Assembly (NCBI GenBank): GCA_019454145.1 | Contig: CP075366.1 | Coordinates: forward strand, 971,564 to 1,035,563 | Length of the DNA stretch: 64,000 nt | Origin: Fimbriimonadaceae bacterium | GTDB taxonomy: Bacteria > Armatimonadota > Fimbriimonadia > Fimbriimonadales > Fimbriimonadaceae | Reading direction: 5' to 3' | Shown here: positions 1 through 9,132 of the stretch, piece by piece | Layout: every line of letters starts with the position of its first letter | How positions within the stretch are numbered: position 1 is the stretch's first letter | Notes under the pieces: generated by a model | The model's database searches: none | What the model saw: only the letters and a program-made list of their open reading frames with translations | What the model was told of the DNA's origin: nothing | Program-made: the position numbers and the translations under genes

Positions 1-371
1 TTCTTCGGTCGCTTCGTGCCGTACTTGCTTCGGCTCTTTTGTCGGTTGTTCACACCTGATGTTTGTTGCGCACCGCGAATAATGTGATAGCGCACACCAG
101 GAAGGTCTTTTACACGACCACCGCGAACGAGAACAACTGAGTGCTCTTGCAGGTTATGGCCTTCACCAGGAATGTAGGCCGTGACTTCGATACCATTAGT
201 CAAGCGCACACGAGCAACTTTGCGAAGTGCCGAGTTAGGCTTCTTCGGTGTCATTGTCCGCACGTTGGTGCACACGCCCCGCTTAAAGGGGTTCTTCTTC
301 AAAGCCGGCGACTTTGATTTCAAAGTCGATTTTTCGCGGCCTTTTCTAACTAATTGGTTTACGGTCGGCAT
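1..371 (-). CDS. rpsL: 30S ribosomal protein S12 (3' end outside window)
   Basis: S12 sits at the decoding centre of the 30S subunit. The minus-strand reading gives [12 protein letters not shown] at the start, then [17 protein letters not shown] and [17 protein letters not shown], the two loops where streptomycin-resistance changes fall; both carry the usual lysines, so this looks like a susceptible allele. 123 codons are visible with no stop, close to the usual 124 or more residues. The ATG at 371 has AGAGG about 6 bases upstream. A 10-codon ORF (391 to 359) with its own AAGGAG overlaps this start in another frame. rpsG/fusA would be expected beyond the left edge. Confidence 0.97.
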   Translation of the reverse strand, partial: MPTVNQLVRKGREKSTLKSKSPALKKNPFKRGVCTNVRTMTPKKPNSALRKVARVRLTNGIEVTAYIPGEGHNLQEHSVVLVRGGRVKDLPGVRYHIIRGAQQTSGVNNRQKSRSKYGTKRPK

Positions 372-412
372 TCAATCCTCTGGTTGTCCATAACACCACT
401 CCTTCGGGGCAC

Positions 413-444
413 AAAAAAAGCCCTGTCGCTCAGACACGGGGCTT
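413..444 (-). terminator. Hairpin plus T-run in the rpsL leader (terminator or attenuator)
   Basis: On the minus strand AAGCCC..GACA pairs with TGTC..GGGCTT (two-base bulge, 5-base loop) and is followed by seven T. It has the form of an intrinsic terminator but lies only about 40 bases before the rpsL ATG with no minus-strand gene behind it. It could therefore attenuate the ribosomal operon rather than end another transcript. Confidence 0.6.
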
Positions 445-695
445 GGCAAAGGGCGACTCGTTTTCCGTTCGATATCGTTTGATGCTATAGCCACAATCCC
501 GTGAAGGAACTGGCGGGTATAAAAATCGCATACGCGGTCTTCACACCAGGAGCCGATGATACGCCCGTTTGAGCCTGAGTGTCAAGGTCCCGGCCTGTTT
601 CCTAGGTCAAACGGACAGGCACTTTGAAGGCAAACTTAACAATTACATTAACCATTTCGCCTGGCTTCACGTAAGATACACCTAAGCACACTGTA
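445..695. other. Intergenic region between rpsL and the next gene
   Basis: Divergent spacer that should carry the rpsL promoter (minus strand) and the promoter of the gene at 696 (plus strand). An AT-rich TTTTTATACC on the minus strand near 517-526 could be a -10 element for rpsL, but I see no convincing -35. No open frame looks coding. Confidence 0.5.
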
Positions 696-1208
696 ATGCC
701 GGCGAACAAGCCACCCATCCCGAGCCTTACTCAAGAACAAACCGCTTCCCGCAGGTTGACCAGGTTACTGGCGTGTCTTATTCCTATTGGTCTTGGACAT
801 TTGGGAGCCATTACCCTGTTAACTCTCGCTTGGCCGACAAGCAATTACGAGGGGCAAGCACAATCGTCACCAACCCCATTAGAAGGTGTTTTTCTCATTT
901 GTTTCCTGCTCATGGTCTACACATCACTAGTTGTATTGGGAATAGAGTTTGTGACGAGGCCCGAGCGGCGACTTTCCAGCTACAAAAACGGATTCGTTCT
1001 TAACCTTGTGGGCACGTATTTGCTTTACAGTTTGATGTCCTCGCAGGTGTTCACAGACTCTCAATCTGCAGACATCAAGCAAGTGGCAATGGTGATAATC
1101 GCGATCATGTTTCTCGGGATCACCAACTTCTTGGCATACTCGTTCACTATGCGTACACTCACGAGCGAGGTACCGACCGAATCCCAGCCTCCCGCGAGTT
1201 CAAGTTAA
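696..1208 (+). CDS. Hypothetical four-helix membrane protein
   Basis: 170 residues. Four hydrophobic segments are visible: about residues 24-46 (LLACLIPIGLGHLG), 62-86, 97-115 and 128-150. Short polar Pro-rich tails lie at both ends (MPANKPPIPS.. and ..TESQPPASSS). No family recognised. The MscS gene starts 20 bases downstream on the same strand, so the two are probably co-transcribed. The in-frame hydrophobic pattern supports this as a real gene; the other frames here are shadows. Confidence 0.7.
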   Translation: MPANKPPIPSLTQEQTASRRLTRLLACLIPIGLGHLGAITLLTLAWPTSNYEGQAQSSPTPLEGVFLICFLLMVYTSLVVLGIEFVTRPERRLSSYKNGFVLNLVGTYLLYSLMSSQVFTDSQSADIKQVAMVIIAIMFLGITNFLAYSFTMRTLTSEVPTESQPPASSS

Positions 1209-1228
1209 TTTCAGGTAGGTTTAAGTCG

Positions 1229-2821
1229 ATGTTTTCGATGCGGCTCAATTTGCTATTCGTTTTACTTTTTGCTTTGGTCAGCACTGCCTTTGCACAAAGC
1301 GAACCGACGGCCACCGTTCCTGAAACCCTCGCCAACCCCAGAGCAACCCTGACAACGTTCTTCACCGCGATGAACGAGACTCCGCCGAACGTTGTCACCG
1401 CCGCGACGACCCTTGACCTTTCACAAGAACCTGCCGTCATCCGGGAAACCTTCGGTCAACGAACCGCCGTTGAGCTGTTCGCAGTTTTTAATCGCACCAA
1501 ATACATTGATCTAAAAACTGTTCCAAATAATCCGGACGCAACTGAGTACGCCATCGCCCTCCCAAATAACGAGGGTGAGATTCGGTTAGTCAAAGATCCA
1601 GAAGGAGCCTGGCGATTCTCCCCGAACACGGTTGCTAAGGTTCATGGATACTGGCTTGCTTTCCGCGATCAAGAGGTCGTTGGCAACCTGAAAGACGTCA
1701 AACCAAGCGAATCGTTGCCAGTGCAGTTTGCAAACCAAAACCTCTCTGACTGGTGGCGCACGCCTGCGTTTTACGGGTTAGAGCCTTGGAAATGGCTTGG
1801 CATTTTGATTGCCTTAGTTACTAGTTACATAGTTGCCCAGATCGTAAAAATCATTATTAAAACTGCTATTGCCCTCAAGGTTAAGAAGTTTGGGCAACTC
1901 ATCAGCCCCCACGCTTTGAAATCAGCGGGCAACGGAATTTTCCTTGTCACTGGAGGATTGATTTTCAACCGACTCACAGTTGCACTTGAACTTGTGCCGG
2001 ATATCCGGGCTGCGACGGCATTCTTCTCCGAAGTTGTTCTCACCGTCGGTTTCGCTTGGATCGGCTTTGCCCTCACGGAATACCTGATCACATTCATCAC
2101 GCCCAAGATGGCGGATGCCGAACGAGCGGAACGTCTCTTCCTTCCGATCATCCGCAACCTTGCTCGCATTATCGTGATCGGCATCGCGGTGATGTACTTC
2201 CTTCAACGGATTGGTTTCGATATCACAGGCCTTATCGCCGGGCTGGGAATCGGCGGATTGGTGGTCGCGCTTGCGGCGAAAGATTCTGTCGAGAACATCT
2301 TCGGTTCGCTCACCGTGCTTTTTGAGATGCCGTTCCAGATCGGAGACTGGGTGATCGTTAGCGATCACGAAGGCATTGTTGAAGACATATCTATTCGCTC
2401 TGTGACATTGCGAACCTTTTACGACAGCGTTATCCTCATTCCGAACAGCCAGTTCATCAATAACCCCATCGAAAACATGGGTAGGCGGCGATTCCGACGG
2501 ATTAAAACCACGCTCGGAATTACTTACGATGCCACACCCGATGAGATCGAAAACTTTGTCAACTCGATTCGCGAGTATCTGAACCAAAACGAGCACACCT
2601 GGAAGGAGAAAAACAACGTCGCGTTCAATGAATACGGTGCCAGCGACCTGGTGATCCTGGTTCAAACCTTTATCAACGCTTCTGATTTCACGGCTGAAAT
2701 AAAGATACGAGAGCAAATATTGCTTGAAATCATGCGGATTGCCGAGCGATGCAACGTAGAGTTTGCCTATCCAACCCAGCGCATGATCGTCGCGAAGCAA
2801 GACGAAAACCCTCTAGAGTAA
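1229..2821 (+). CDS. MscS-family mechanosensitive channel
   Basis: 530-residue small-conductance mechanosensitive channel that should open under hypo-osmotic stress in the inner membrane. Residues 1-22 form a signal peptide (LLFVLLFALVSTAFAQ). A periplasmic domain of about 160 residues follows, then several membrane helices from about residue 190. The pore helix and MscS domain are clear: GLIAGLGIGGLVVALAAKD, then GSLTVLFEMPFQIGDWV and VEDISIRSVTLRTFYDSVI with PNSQF. The C-terminal domain is short. Length is larger than E. coli MscS (286) because of the extra N-terminal domain. Stop is 3 bases from the stop of a convergent gene. Confidence 0.93.
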   Translation: MFSMRLNLLFVLLFALVSTAFAQSEPTATVPETLANPRATLTTFFTAMNETPPNVVTAATTLDLSQEPAVIRETFGQRTAVELFAVFNRTKYIDLKTVPNNPDATEYAIALPNNEGEIRLVKDPEGAWRFSPNTVAKVHGYWLAFRDQEVVGNLKDVKPSESLPVQFANQNLSDWWRTPAFYGLEPWKWLGILIALVTSYIVAQIVKIIIKTAIALKVKKFGQLISPHALKSAGNGIFLVTGGLIFNRLTVALELVPDIRAATAFFSEVVLTVGFAWIGFALTEYLITFITPKMADAERAERLFLPIIRNLARIIVIGIAVMYFLQRIGFDITGLIAGLGIGGLVVALAAKDSVENIFGSLTVLFEMPFQIGDWVIVSDHEGIVEDISIRSVTLRTFYDSVILIPNSQFINNPIENMGRRRFRRIKTTLGITYDATPDEIENFVNSIREYLNQNEHTWKEKNNVAFNEYGASDLVILVQTFINASDFTAEIKIREQILLEIMRIAERCNVEFAYPTQRMIVAKQDENPLE

Positions 2822-2824
2822 ATC

Positions 2825-3181
2825 TCACGAGACTCGTTTGACTAACTTCGCGATCTTGCTAATCAAGCCGATTGCGATAAAGACAGGAGCCACTTTTTCG
2901 ATCACGCTGAATGCCGTGTGAGCGTGTTCATCCACTACTTTGGTAATGCCTCTTGCGCGGGTACCAATTTCATCGGTCACATCCTTTACGTTGGTCGCAA
3001 TCGTATCAACTTTATCGGTGAGTGCATTGGCTTTGGCGTTGAGTTGCAATAGCCCTTTTCGCAAGTCTAACAATATCCACAGCAAGCCCATGCTCGAAAT
3101 TGCGATGAGCCCCATCGCTACCGCCCCAAGGATGAAAAATATCCCCGAAGAGGTCAACCACCATTCCGGCATTTGTTGCAT
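2825..3181 (-). CDS. Small membrane protein, DUF948-like
   Basis: 118 residues. One strong membrane helix at about residues 12-37 (SGIFFILGAVAMGLIAISSM) is followed by a long amphipathic, coiled-coil-like stretch (LNAKANALTDKVDTIATNVKDVTDEIG) and a second hydrophobic patch near residue 95. This layout resembles DUF948 general-stress-type proteins, but I assign that only by pattern. Function unknown. It lies 17 bases downstream of the DUF5694-like gene on the same strand. Confidence 0.6.
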   Translation of the reverse strand: MQQMPEWWLTSSGIFFILGAVAMGLIAISSMGLLWILLDLRKGLLQLNAKANALTDKVDTIATNVKDVTDEIGTRARGITKVVDEHAHTAFSVIEKVAPVFIAIGLISKIAKLVKRVS

Positions 3182-3198
3182 AAACCGAGTGTACTCGG

Positions 3199-4029
3199 TT
3201 ACTTCTCGGGCGGCAAATATTCAAGTGGGTCAACCAATTCAAAGTCCAATGAATTCGCCCACATTTCGCGCATAAATGCAGTATGTGATGAACCCAGGAT
3301 TACAAGAATCCTATCTTCTGGTTTCTTAGCCAACTGCGATATGTAGCTCATCATAATGAGGTTTCGCTTATGCCATTCCGCTAAAACTTCTGCTCCCTTT
3401 GAATCCGTACCTGCAGTGAATTCCAGCATTCGCACATAGATTGCCTGATTAAATTTATCGAAAAGTGGCGAGTTAAATAACCTCAAGGTTTCGCCTACCG
3501 TATTTTCATTTTGGATTTTTTCTAAGATCGGGCCAAGTTCACTGGTAGTAGCCATGAAGCGGGCGGACTCCTGTTGCAACCCTCGTTCGCTGGCAAACTT
3601 CATCATCCCAGCGAAATCCATCCCAGATGTATAGTCAATTGCTTCTACCGACTTTAGATTCAACATTTTTGCTAAAGCAAAACCCAGTTGAACTCGCTCA
3701 TTTGCTACCGGTTTGAGAGTGCCTTTCAAGTAGGAGTCATAGTTTGCCGTCAAAGTCTCAGAGTCAACCTTTGGCCACTCTAATGCGATGGCAGTTGGCT
3801 TAAATCTGACGAGAGCATCCCTAACAACTTCGATCTCTGCCTGACGCTTTGGAGAAAGATGATCATCCAGTTTGGATTTAACTAAGTCCAAGCCAGGATT
3901 TGCAAAATGATAAGTTCCAAGAAGCAAGATTTTCGTCTTGTGCTCGGGTGTGAACTTTTTTACATAAGAGGATAAATCCTGTCCAATAAGGACACCAGCG
4001 ATGAGTGCGGTCATGCTCATAATCGGCAA
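3199..4029 (-). CDS. DUF5694 (TraB/GumN-like) secreted protein
   Basis: 276 residues. A hydrophobic N-terminus (MSMTALIAGVLIGQ) may be a signal or anchor. The conserved start of the domain reads KILLLGTYHFANPGLDLVKS, followed by RQAEIEVVRDALVRFKPTAIALEW, the hallmark of DUF5694/TraB-like proteins, and near the C-terminus RILVILGSSHTAFMREM. Members of this superfamily are thought to be metal-dependent hydrolase-like proteins; no activity is established for this one. The ATG at 4029 follows a 59-base gap to the large gene upstream. Confidence 0.75.
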   Translation of the reverse strand: MPIMSMTALIAGVLIGQDLSSYVKKFTPEHKTKILLLGTYHFANPGLDLVKSKLDDHLSPKRQAEIEVVRDALVRFKPTAIALEWPKVDSETLTANYDSYLKGTLKPVANERVQLGFALAKMLNLKSVEAIDYTSGMDFAGMMKFASERGLQQESARFMATTSELGPILEKIQNENTVGETLRLFNSPLFDKFNQAIYVRMLEFTAGTDSKGAEVLAEWHKRNLIMMSYISQLAKKPEDRILVILGSSHTAFMREMWANSLDFELVDPLEYLPPEK

Positions 4030-4088
4030 TACCGTTCCTTAACCCATCGGGTTACATAAAATCAGAAATTGACAAAACCGTGCACTGA

Positions 4089-6677
4089 TTATCCAACTTC
4101 GCCGCGGACGACTACCGACGCCCCGGCACCAAGTTCGACCGGAATAACGAATGTCCGATCATTGACTTCGTACGACTTGCTATCAACAAGGACTGATTTG
4201 CCCCAGAGTCCTTTCACCCTCAGCTTTGTACGAATTGGCTTGTCGGCCGGACTGGTGATACTGGCTTCAAACCACCTCAGGCGAGTATCCAAACGTAGTT
4301 CATAGAAGCATCCGAAGTCGAGGTGGAACTCCGCCCCGATTTGGCGAAGAATGATCTTCCGACTCACCCCATCCCACGGCCTTACAATATGAACATCTGC
4401 ATCTACCATGTGATGGCAGCCAAACGAATATCCATCTGGCTCGCGGTTCGGGAGCACATAGCTTCCCGCCGCCCGGAGATAGTGGTAGTAACCAAGCCCA
4501 CTTCCGCCCGTGAAGGTGTTGTATCCGGCGTGCTTGCTGGAAAGATCAGGGCAATAGCACAAGCTCGCCGCTCCATCGTGGCGGATCAATGCCCATGGAC
4601 CGAGCATTCCGCCAAACGCCATACGAACGTAAGCATCTGGCAATGCCAGGTAATCACGATCCATCAGCCCGAAAAAGATGAGCGAGTTCGGAATTGTGGT
4701 GTGGGCCAAACACGCTTCGCCACGGTCAATGAGCGCGCGCCGCGAAGCACTTTCGCCCAAATCGCCCTGGCGCTTATCGGCTCCGTACCACCACCAACTT
4801 GGCGCAAGCGAACGGGTCGCAAACGCGCATCGCATTGTTCGCTCTAGGTGGTCATCGTCATCCTGATAACGTCCGGCGGCGGCAATTTCTTCAAACCCGC
4901 TGGTATCCATCACTGTCTCACCCGCGAACGGATATTGCGCGTCCACGACTTCCCCGGTTTTGAAGTCAATCCATTTCTGAACGATCTCTGCTTCTTCCTC
5001 TAAACCTTCGTTGATGAGGTCTTCTAACAGATCGTAAAACCGTGCAAAGCCAAGGACGCCGACCGAGCGAACGTACAACCGCCAACCGTGCTTGAACAAT
5101 GCGTCCACGGTCATCGCTGCCATCTTCAAGTATTCGAGCGGCTGGCGGCTCGTTTGTCCATAGCTTTGCGCTATTCGGTACATCGAATGGTACAAATTCG
5201 CCACACTGGGGTACGTCATCGGGCGACCAAAATATGCTGGAATTCCTTCGATCAACACACTCGCCACTGCCCCACTGCTGGGGTTCTGAACACGGTTCAG
5301 CAAGAACTGCTCGATGTACTGGTCTACTACCGTGACCTGCTCGGCCACCGGATAGATCGTGTTCTTCTCTGCCAAGAACAACGCATCGCCCAGCGAATAC
5401 TCCAACCCGCTCGGCTCGGCGTATTCGGTCGCTTCTACGATTGGAATCGGTGGTTCATCGGGTGCTTGCAGTTCCACCGGAACAACCGCATGATCGAGCG
5501 GAGTACCAGTCGGCGGCATGACTTGGTGCTCGGCAATCCATGCCGCCCGCTTGTTGATAAGGTGCTGAAGCGGCTCGGTAAACATGAGGTGCGCATGGCA
5601 CATCAATCCGGCTGAATCCTGAAAGCTAACAATCATCGGCCCTGGTTCAGACGGCTTGACAAAACAGAACCCACCCGCTTCGTCTGTATCAACTTCGGTC
5701 GTCGCTTCTCGGCTGACGTAAAAACGGCTGACCGGGGTTCCTGCCACTTCAACCCCAATTCCTACATCCACTGGTGCAACCGCACTCGGCAGAATCCGGA
5801 TAGTCGGCTTGTTGCACAGAGCCAATGTGGAATGGACGCCGTCGTGCTTATCACTTTCCGTTGCGGCAAACCGAATCTGCACCTTACGGGAATCACCCGG
5901 TTCAAGAATCGAACTGGTATGTTCGTTAAACCAAGTCGGCCATTCTTCGCGTTCGATTGTGGCTTTACTGTGGACGTAAACCACCGGGATGCCTTCCCAT
6001 TGGTGCGGCGTGTTCAAACTCCCTTGGACATGATTGTAAAACTCCCACCCGGTTTCGTGACCGGGGAAAACCAGCAATCCCGGGCTTTCCGCCGTCATAC
6101 GTTGGGCGAATAACCAACTCGCCCCTCCACCGATAAACTTATGGAGATAGACGCGGCTTTGCCACAGCTTTTTGAGTTGCTCGTCGTTCCACCCGAACCC
6201 ATCGTAAAAGTTGTTAAACGCCATCGGGAACCCGAGTTCGCCGATCTCAATCGTCCGGCGGCCGACGTTTTTGATTTCGACATCCCACACGACTTGCGGA
6301 ATCACGTCAGGGTGCTCCCAAAAGTTGCCTGTGACCTCTAACCCTTCAATCAGAGGAAACTCGTATTCAAATCCTAGGCTTCCGCTGGTGAGCGAATCAA
6401 TGTCTAATGAAACGGTCGGTTTTGCCCCACTGTTACGGCTCACCACCCACGGCTCGTCGGGGTCGCTTCGAACTCCGAGAAGGATCGTGCCGGGATAGTA
6501 ATCGTCCGCCCCTTCTTCGCCGAACTGGATGGGTGGCAACACAAATTGGAAATCCTCGCCTTCCTCCGGCAATCCTGGATCGGTCGCCCAAAGCTGATGA
6601 ATCCGCCCATCGGGGCCAAATTCCATCGTAATCAGAGTAGCGGCAAGCTCAGGGCGTGGATCGTCGAATCCTTCCAT
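4089..6677 (-). CDS. Large glycoside-hydrolase-like protein (possibly DUF5695)
   Basis: 862 residues with no signal peptide. The N-terminal half looks beta-rich (FQFVLPPIQFGEEGADDYYPGTILLGV; DVEIKNVGRRTIEIGELGFPMAFNNF), like the beta-sandwich of long glycosidases. Residues from about 430 on look helical (MYRIAQSYGQTSRQPLEYLKMAAMTVDALFKHGW), as in an alpha/alpha toroid, and a beta-rich C-terminal segment follows. I relate it to the DUF5695 family from this architecture only; no catalytic residues can be assigned. It is a stand-alone gene: its stop is 59 bases upstream of the next gene, and a terminator for the upstream gene lies behind its start. Confidence 0.55.
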   Translation of the reverse strand: MEGFDDPRPELAATLITMEFGPDGRIHQLWATDPGLPEEGEDFQFVLPPIQFGEEGADDYYPGTILLGVRSDPDEPWVVSRNSGAKPTVSLDIDSLTSGSLGFEYEFPLIEGLEVTGNFWEHPDVIPQVVWDVEIKNVGRRTIEIGELGFPMAFNNFYDGFGWNDEQLKKLWQSRVYLHKFIGGGASWLFAQRMTAESPGLLVFPGHETGWEFYNHVQGSLNTPHQWEGIPVVYVHSKATIEREEWPTWFNEHTSSILEPGDSRKVQIRFAATESDKHDGVHSTLALCNKPTIRILPSAVAPVDVGIGVEVAGTPVSRFYVSREATTEVDTDEAGGFCFVKPSEPGPMIVSFQDSAGLMCHAHLMFTEPLQHLINKRAAWIAEHQVMPPTGTPLDHAVVPVELQAPDEPPIPIVEATEYAEPSGLEYSLGDALFLAEKNTIYPVAEQVTVVDQYIEQFLLNRVQNPSSGAVASVLIEGIPAYFGRPMTYPSVANLYHSMYRIAQSYGQTSRQPLEYLKMAAMTVDALFKHGWRLYVRSVGVLGFARFYDLLEDLINEGLEEEAEIVQKWIDFKTGEVVDAQYPFAGETVMDTSGFEEIAAAGRYQDDDDHLERTMRCAFATRSLAPSWWWYGADKRQGDLGESASRRALIDRGEACLAHTTIPNSLIFFGLMDRDYLALPDAYVRMAFGGMLGPWALIRHDGAASLCYCPDLSSKHAGYNTFTGGSGLGYYHYLRAAGSYVLPNREPDGYSFGCHHMVDADVHIVRPWDGVSRKIILRQIGAEFHLDFGCFYELRLDTRLRWFEASITSPADKPIRTKLRVKGLWGKSVLVDSKSYEVNDRTFVIPVELGAGASVVVRGEVG

Positions 6678-6742
6678 TGAATGGGCTCAGGTTACCTGCG
6701 GGATTCAGAAAACATTGGTAGTTATTCCACTTGAACTTTCAA

Positions 6743-6776
6743 CAAAAAACCGCCCAAGGATAAACCCGGAGCGGCG
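6743..6776 (-). terminator. Intrinsic terminator after the 182-aa gene
   Basis: On the minus strand CCGCTC..GGGCGG forms an imperfect stem with an AT-rich loop, followed directly by six T. It lies about 25 bases downstream of the stop of the gene at 6801-7349 and separates it from the large gene beyond. Confidence 0.6.
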
Positions 6777-6800
6777 TTTTGTTTTACGAGCAAGAAAAAC

Positions 6801-7349
6801 TTAGTTGTCAACTTTGGCGATCGCCGCGTTCAGAGCTTTCAGGCCAGCTTCGTCGCCTTTCAAGTTCACGAACTTAGCCACTACTTTGCGATTCTTGTAA
6901 ACGAACACTGTGTTCTTTACTGCAGTATCAGTGTTGACTTTGTAATCGCCGACGGCTGGGCTATCGATAGGCAAGTTAGTCACAGCAACCTTTTCACCCT
7001 TCACTTTGCCAGCGATTGTGCCGGACATTTCGACGCACTTTTCGCAATGGGTGAGATAAACAACAAATGCTCGGAATTCGGCTTTGCTGGAAGCCATTTT
7101 TTTATCCAAATCATTGGCGATGGCAACCACGTTTTCAGGTGCGTCACCGTTTACCCACACTTGAACCGCTGGACGGTTTCCGTATTTGCAGACTGGGCAA
7201 GTGTCGGTGCCTTTATCTGGGCCAGAAACATGATGAGGTTCAAACGCGCTGGTCATTTCGCCAACTTTCAGGCCGCTATCTGGGGCACTCGCAAAAACGG
7301 GGAGTGCAAGGGCGGCGATGGCAGCAATACCGATGAGTGCTTTCTTCAT
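6801..7349 (-). CDS. Secreted thioredoxin-like protein with two Cys pairs
   Basis: 182 residues. Cleavable signal peptide (MKKALIGIAAIAALALPVFA). The mature part carries CPVC at about residues 51-54 and HCEKC at 101-105, embedded in a thioredoxin-like pattern (EFRAFVVYLTHCEKC; TVFVYKNRKVVAKFVNL). The first pair is redox-like; the second could be structural or metal-binding. Probably a periplasmic redox protein; the partner is unknown. Monocistronic: terminator downstream, and an 87-base upstream gap holding a small hairpin (GTGGCG/CGCCAC near 7369-7383). Confidence 0.65.
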   Translation of the reverse strand: MKKALIGIAAIAALALPVFASAPDSGLKVGEMTSAFEPHHVSGPDKGTDTCPVCKYGNRPAVQVWVNGDAPENVVAIANDLDKKMASSKAEFRAFVVYLTHCEKCVEMSGTIAGKVKGEKVAVTNLPIDSPAVGDYKVNTDTAVKNTVFVYKNRKVVAKFVNLKGDEAGLKALNAAIAKVDN

Positions 7350-7436
7350 TGTTCAATCCTAGGGGTCTGTGGCGGTACGCCACGGAGACTCTCTATTCAA
7401 ATAATGCACCAAAAAACGGAATAGTTCGGCTTAAGT

Positions 7437-8837
7437 TCAATTTTGGGGCTGAGATTCCCCGACATTAAGTCCCGCCGCTTTGGCGATTTCCGCCAGCAGA
7501 TAATAACTTCCGGTCACGAGTAAAACGTCGCTCTGAGCGTTTGCAACGACATCCTCAGCAGAAGACGCCGCCCGAGATTCGGCAAAGTATTTACTGCAGA
7601 GTTCGTTGAGTTCTTCGGCTTTCCGCGCACCCTGCCAGCCGATGGTCACGAACTGAGCACGGTCGCAGATCGTCGCAAATTGCGGAACCGTGTCCATCGG
7701 GTCGCGTTTATCAAACATGCCATGAACTAACTCGGCTTTTACTCCAGGGAATTGGCTGCGGAACGTGCGGATTAGCTCCGCCGACGCCTGTTCGTTGTGA
7801 GCTCCATCCAAAATCCAAGTCCGGCCGTGCGCTTTAAAAATCTGGAATCGCCCGGGTTGAAATGCGGATTTGATTCCCTTCCCTATCAACTCAGCGCAAT
7901 CGGGTCGGTGACGCAATTCTGAGTCGCCCACCAAACACGCAACTGCCGCCAAAGCCGCGTTGTGAGTCTGAATCGGCCCTTTGAGTCGGAGCGGTTTTGG
8001 CAGTCTCAAGACCTCGCCATCGAATGTCAGTTCAAATTCTGCCTCGTCTTTATCCGCCGAAACAAACCACTCTTTTCCGAATTCGTAGATCGGGGATTCG
8101 TTTTGCCGCGCGATCAGCCGGATCACTTCGGATGCATGGCGATGCAACTGACCTAACACCACCGGTTTGCCGGGCTTGATGATTCCCGCTTTTTCTTCAG
8201 CGATTTCCATAAGCGTCCCGCCGAGAATTTCTGTGTGGTCAAAGCCGATCGAGACAATCACGCTGACTGCTGGATTAACAATATTAGTTGCATCGAGCCG
8301 ACCACCCAGGCCGACTTCTAAAGCGACTGTGTCGCACTTTTCCTGCTCCCAGAACCAAAAGCCGAGCGCAGTGATAGTTTCGAACATTGTGGGTTCGCCA
8401 TACCCTTCTTCCACCATTACAGGAAACAGCGATTTGATAACTGAACTACCCTCAGCAAACTTTTCTTGCGGGATGAGCTTGCCATCCACCTGGACTCGTT
8501 CGCGGAAATCGAAAACATAAGGTGAGAAAGCCGCTCCACACTTTTTGCCCGAAGCGGTGAGAATCGCTTGAATCGTAGCGGTGGTGCTGCCCTTGCCGTT
8601 AGTGCCTGCGATATGAAAAAACTGGGCCGAACCGCCCCTGGGAACTCCTAACTGTTGGGTGAGAGCGTTGATTCTATCCAGACCCATGCGGCTTTTTCCG
8701 TTGGTTTCACGTACCACCCAACGCAGTGCGCTAGCGTAGTTCAAAAAGTGTGCAGAGTTTATCCGCACCTCACCGCCCGACAGGTCTAGTCTCCCCTTCA
8801 ATTGTCTCCTTGTTAATAATTTACGTCTCAGGTTCAA
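7437..8837 (-). CDS. folC: Folylpolyglutamate synthase / dihydrofolate synthase
   Basis: Bifunctional ATP-dependent ligase that adds glutamate to dihydropteroate and to folates. 466 residues. The P-loop HIAGTNGKGSTTA lies at about 75-87, the Mur-ligase-like segment DTVALEVGLGGRLDATN follows, then SIGFDHTEILG and WILDGAHNEQASAELI. The N-terminus carries some 25 residues (MNLRRKLLTRRQLKGR..) before the usual family start near INSAHFLNYASALRW, so the true start may be a GTG about 23 codons in. It sits alone between two spacers. Confidence 0.95.
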   Translation of the reverse strand: MNLRRKLLTRRQLKGRLDLSGGEVRINSAHFLNYASALRWVVRETNGKSRMGLDRINALTQQLGVPRGGSAQFFHIAGTNGKGSTTATIQAILTASGKKCGAAFSPYVFDFRERVQVDGKLIPQEKFAEGSSVIKSLFPVMVEEGYGEPTMFETITALGFWFWEQEKCDTVALEVGLGGRLDATNIVNPAVSVIVSIGFDHTEILGGTLMEIAEEKAGIIKPGKPVVLGQLHRHASEVIRLIARQNESPIYEFGKEWFVSADKDEAEFELTFDGEVLRLPKPLRLKGPIQTHNAALAAVACLVGDSELRHRPDCAELIGKGIKSAFQPGRFQIFKAHGRTWILDGAHNEQASAELIRTFRSQFPGVKAELVHGMFDKRDPMDTVPQFATICDRAQFVTIGWQGARKAEELNELCSKYFAESRAASSAEDVVANAQSDVLLVTGSYYLLAEIAKAAGLNVGESQPQN

Positions 8838-9031
8838 ATAGGTTCCCGCAAATTCACGTTATTCGCGGCACAACCACCTTAGATTGGCAGATATGATTGC
8901 TGTTGTAGCAAGGCTTTGATGGCTGACTATTTGTACCGGGTAAATTATTGGCGACTTCGCTGGTTTCGGTCGCTGGAGAATTGTGCGGTTTCATCCGCAA
9001 GTATTCGGTGATGGAAAGTGAAGGTTGTTCC

Positions 9032-9107
9032 GGCCTCGTAGCTCAGTGGATAGAGCGCCTCCGTCCTAAGGAGGGCGTCGGGGGTTCGATTCCCTCCGGG
9101 GCCGCCA
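9032..9107 (+). tRNA. tRNA-Arg (anticodon CCT)
   Basis: Full cloverleaf: acceptor GGCCTCG/CGGGGCC, D-arm GCTC..GAGC, anticodon stem CCTCC/GGAGG with loop GTCCTAA (anticodon CCT, with G at position 32), T-arm with TTCGATT, discriminator G and an encoded CCA. 76 nt. Its last 45 nt (9063-9107) are repeated exactly at 17149-17193, and part of its 3' end recurs at 18779-18797. Confidence 0.97.
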
Positions 9108-9132
9108 CTAACCGTTCTGCATAGAATTAATC

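Noticed and set aside
1922-2800. Long open frame antisense to the MscS gene
   Set aside because: It lies fully opposite clear MscS coding, has no hydrophobic or domain pattern and no ribosome site.
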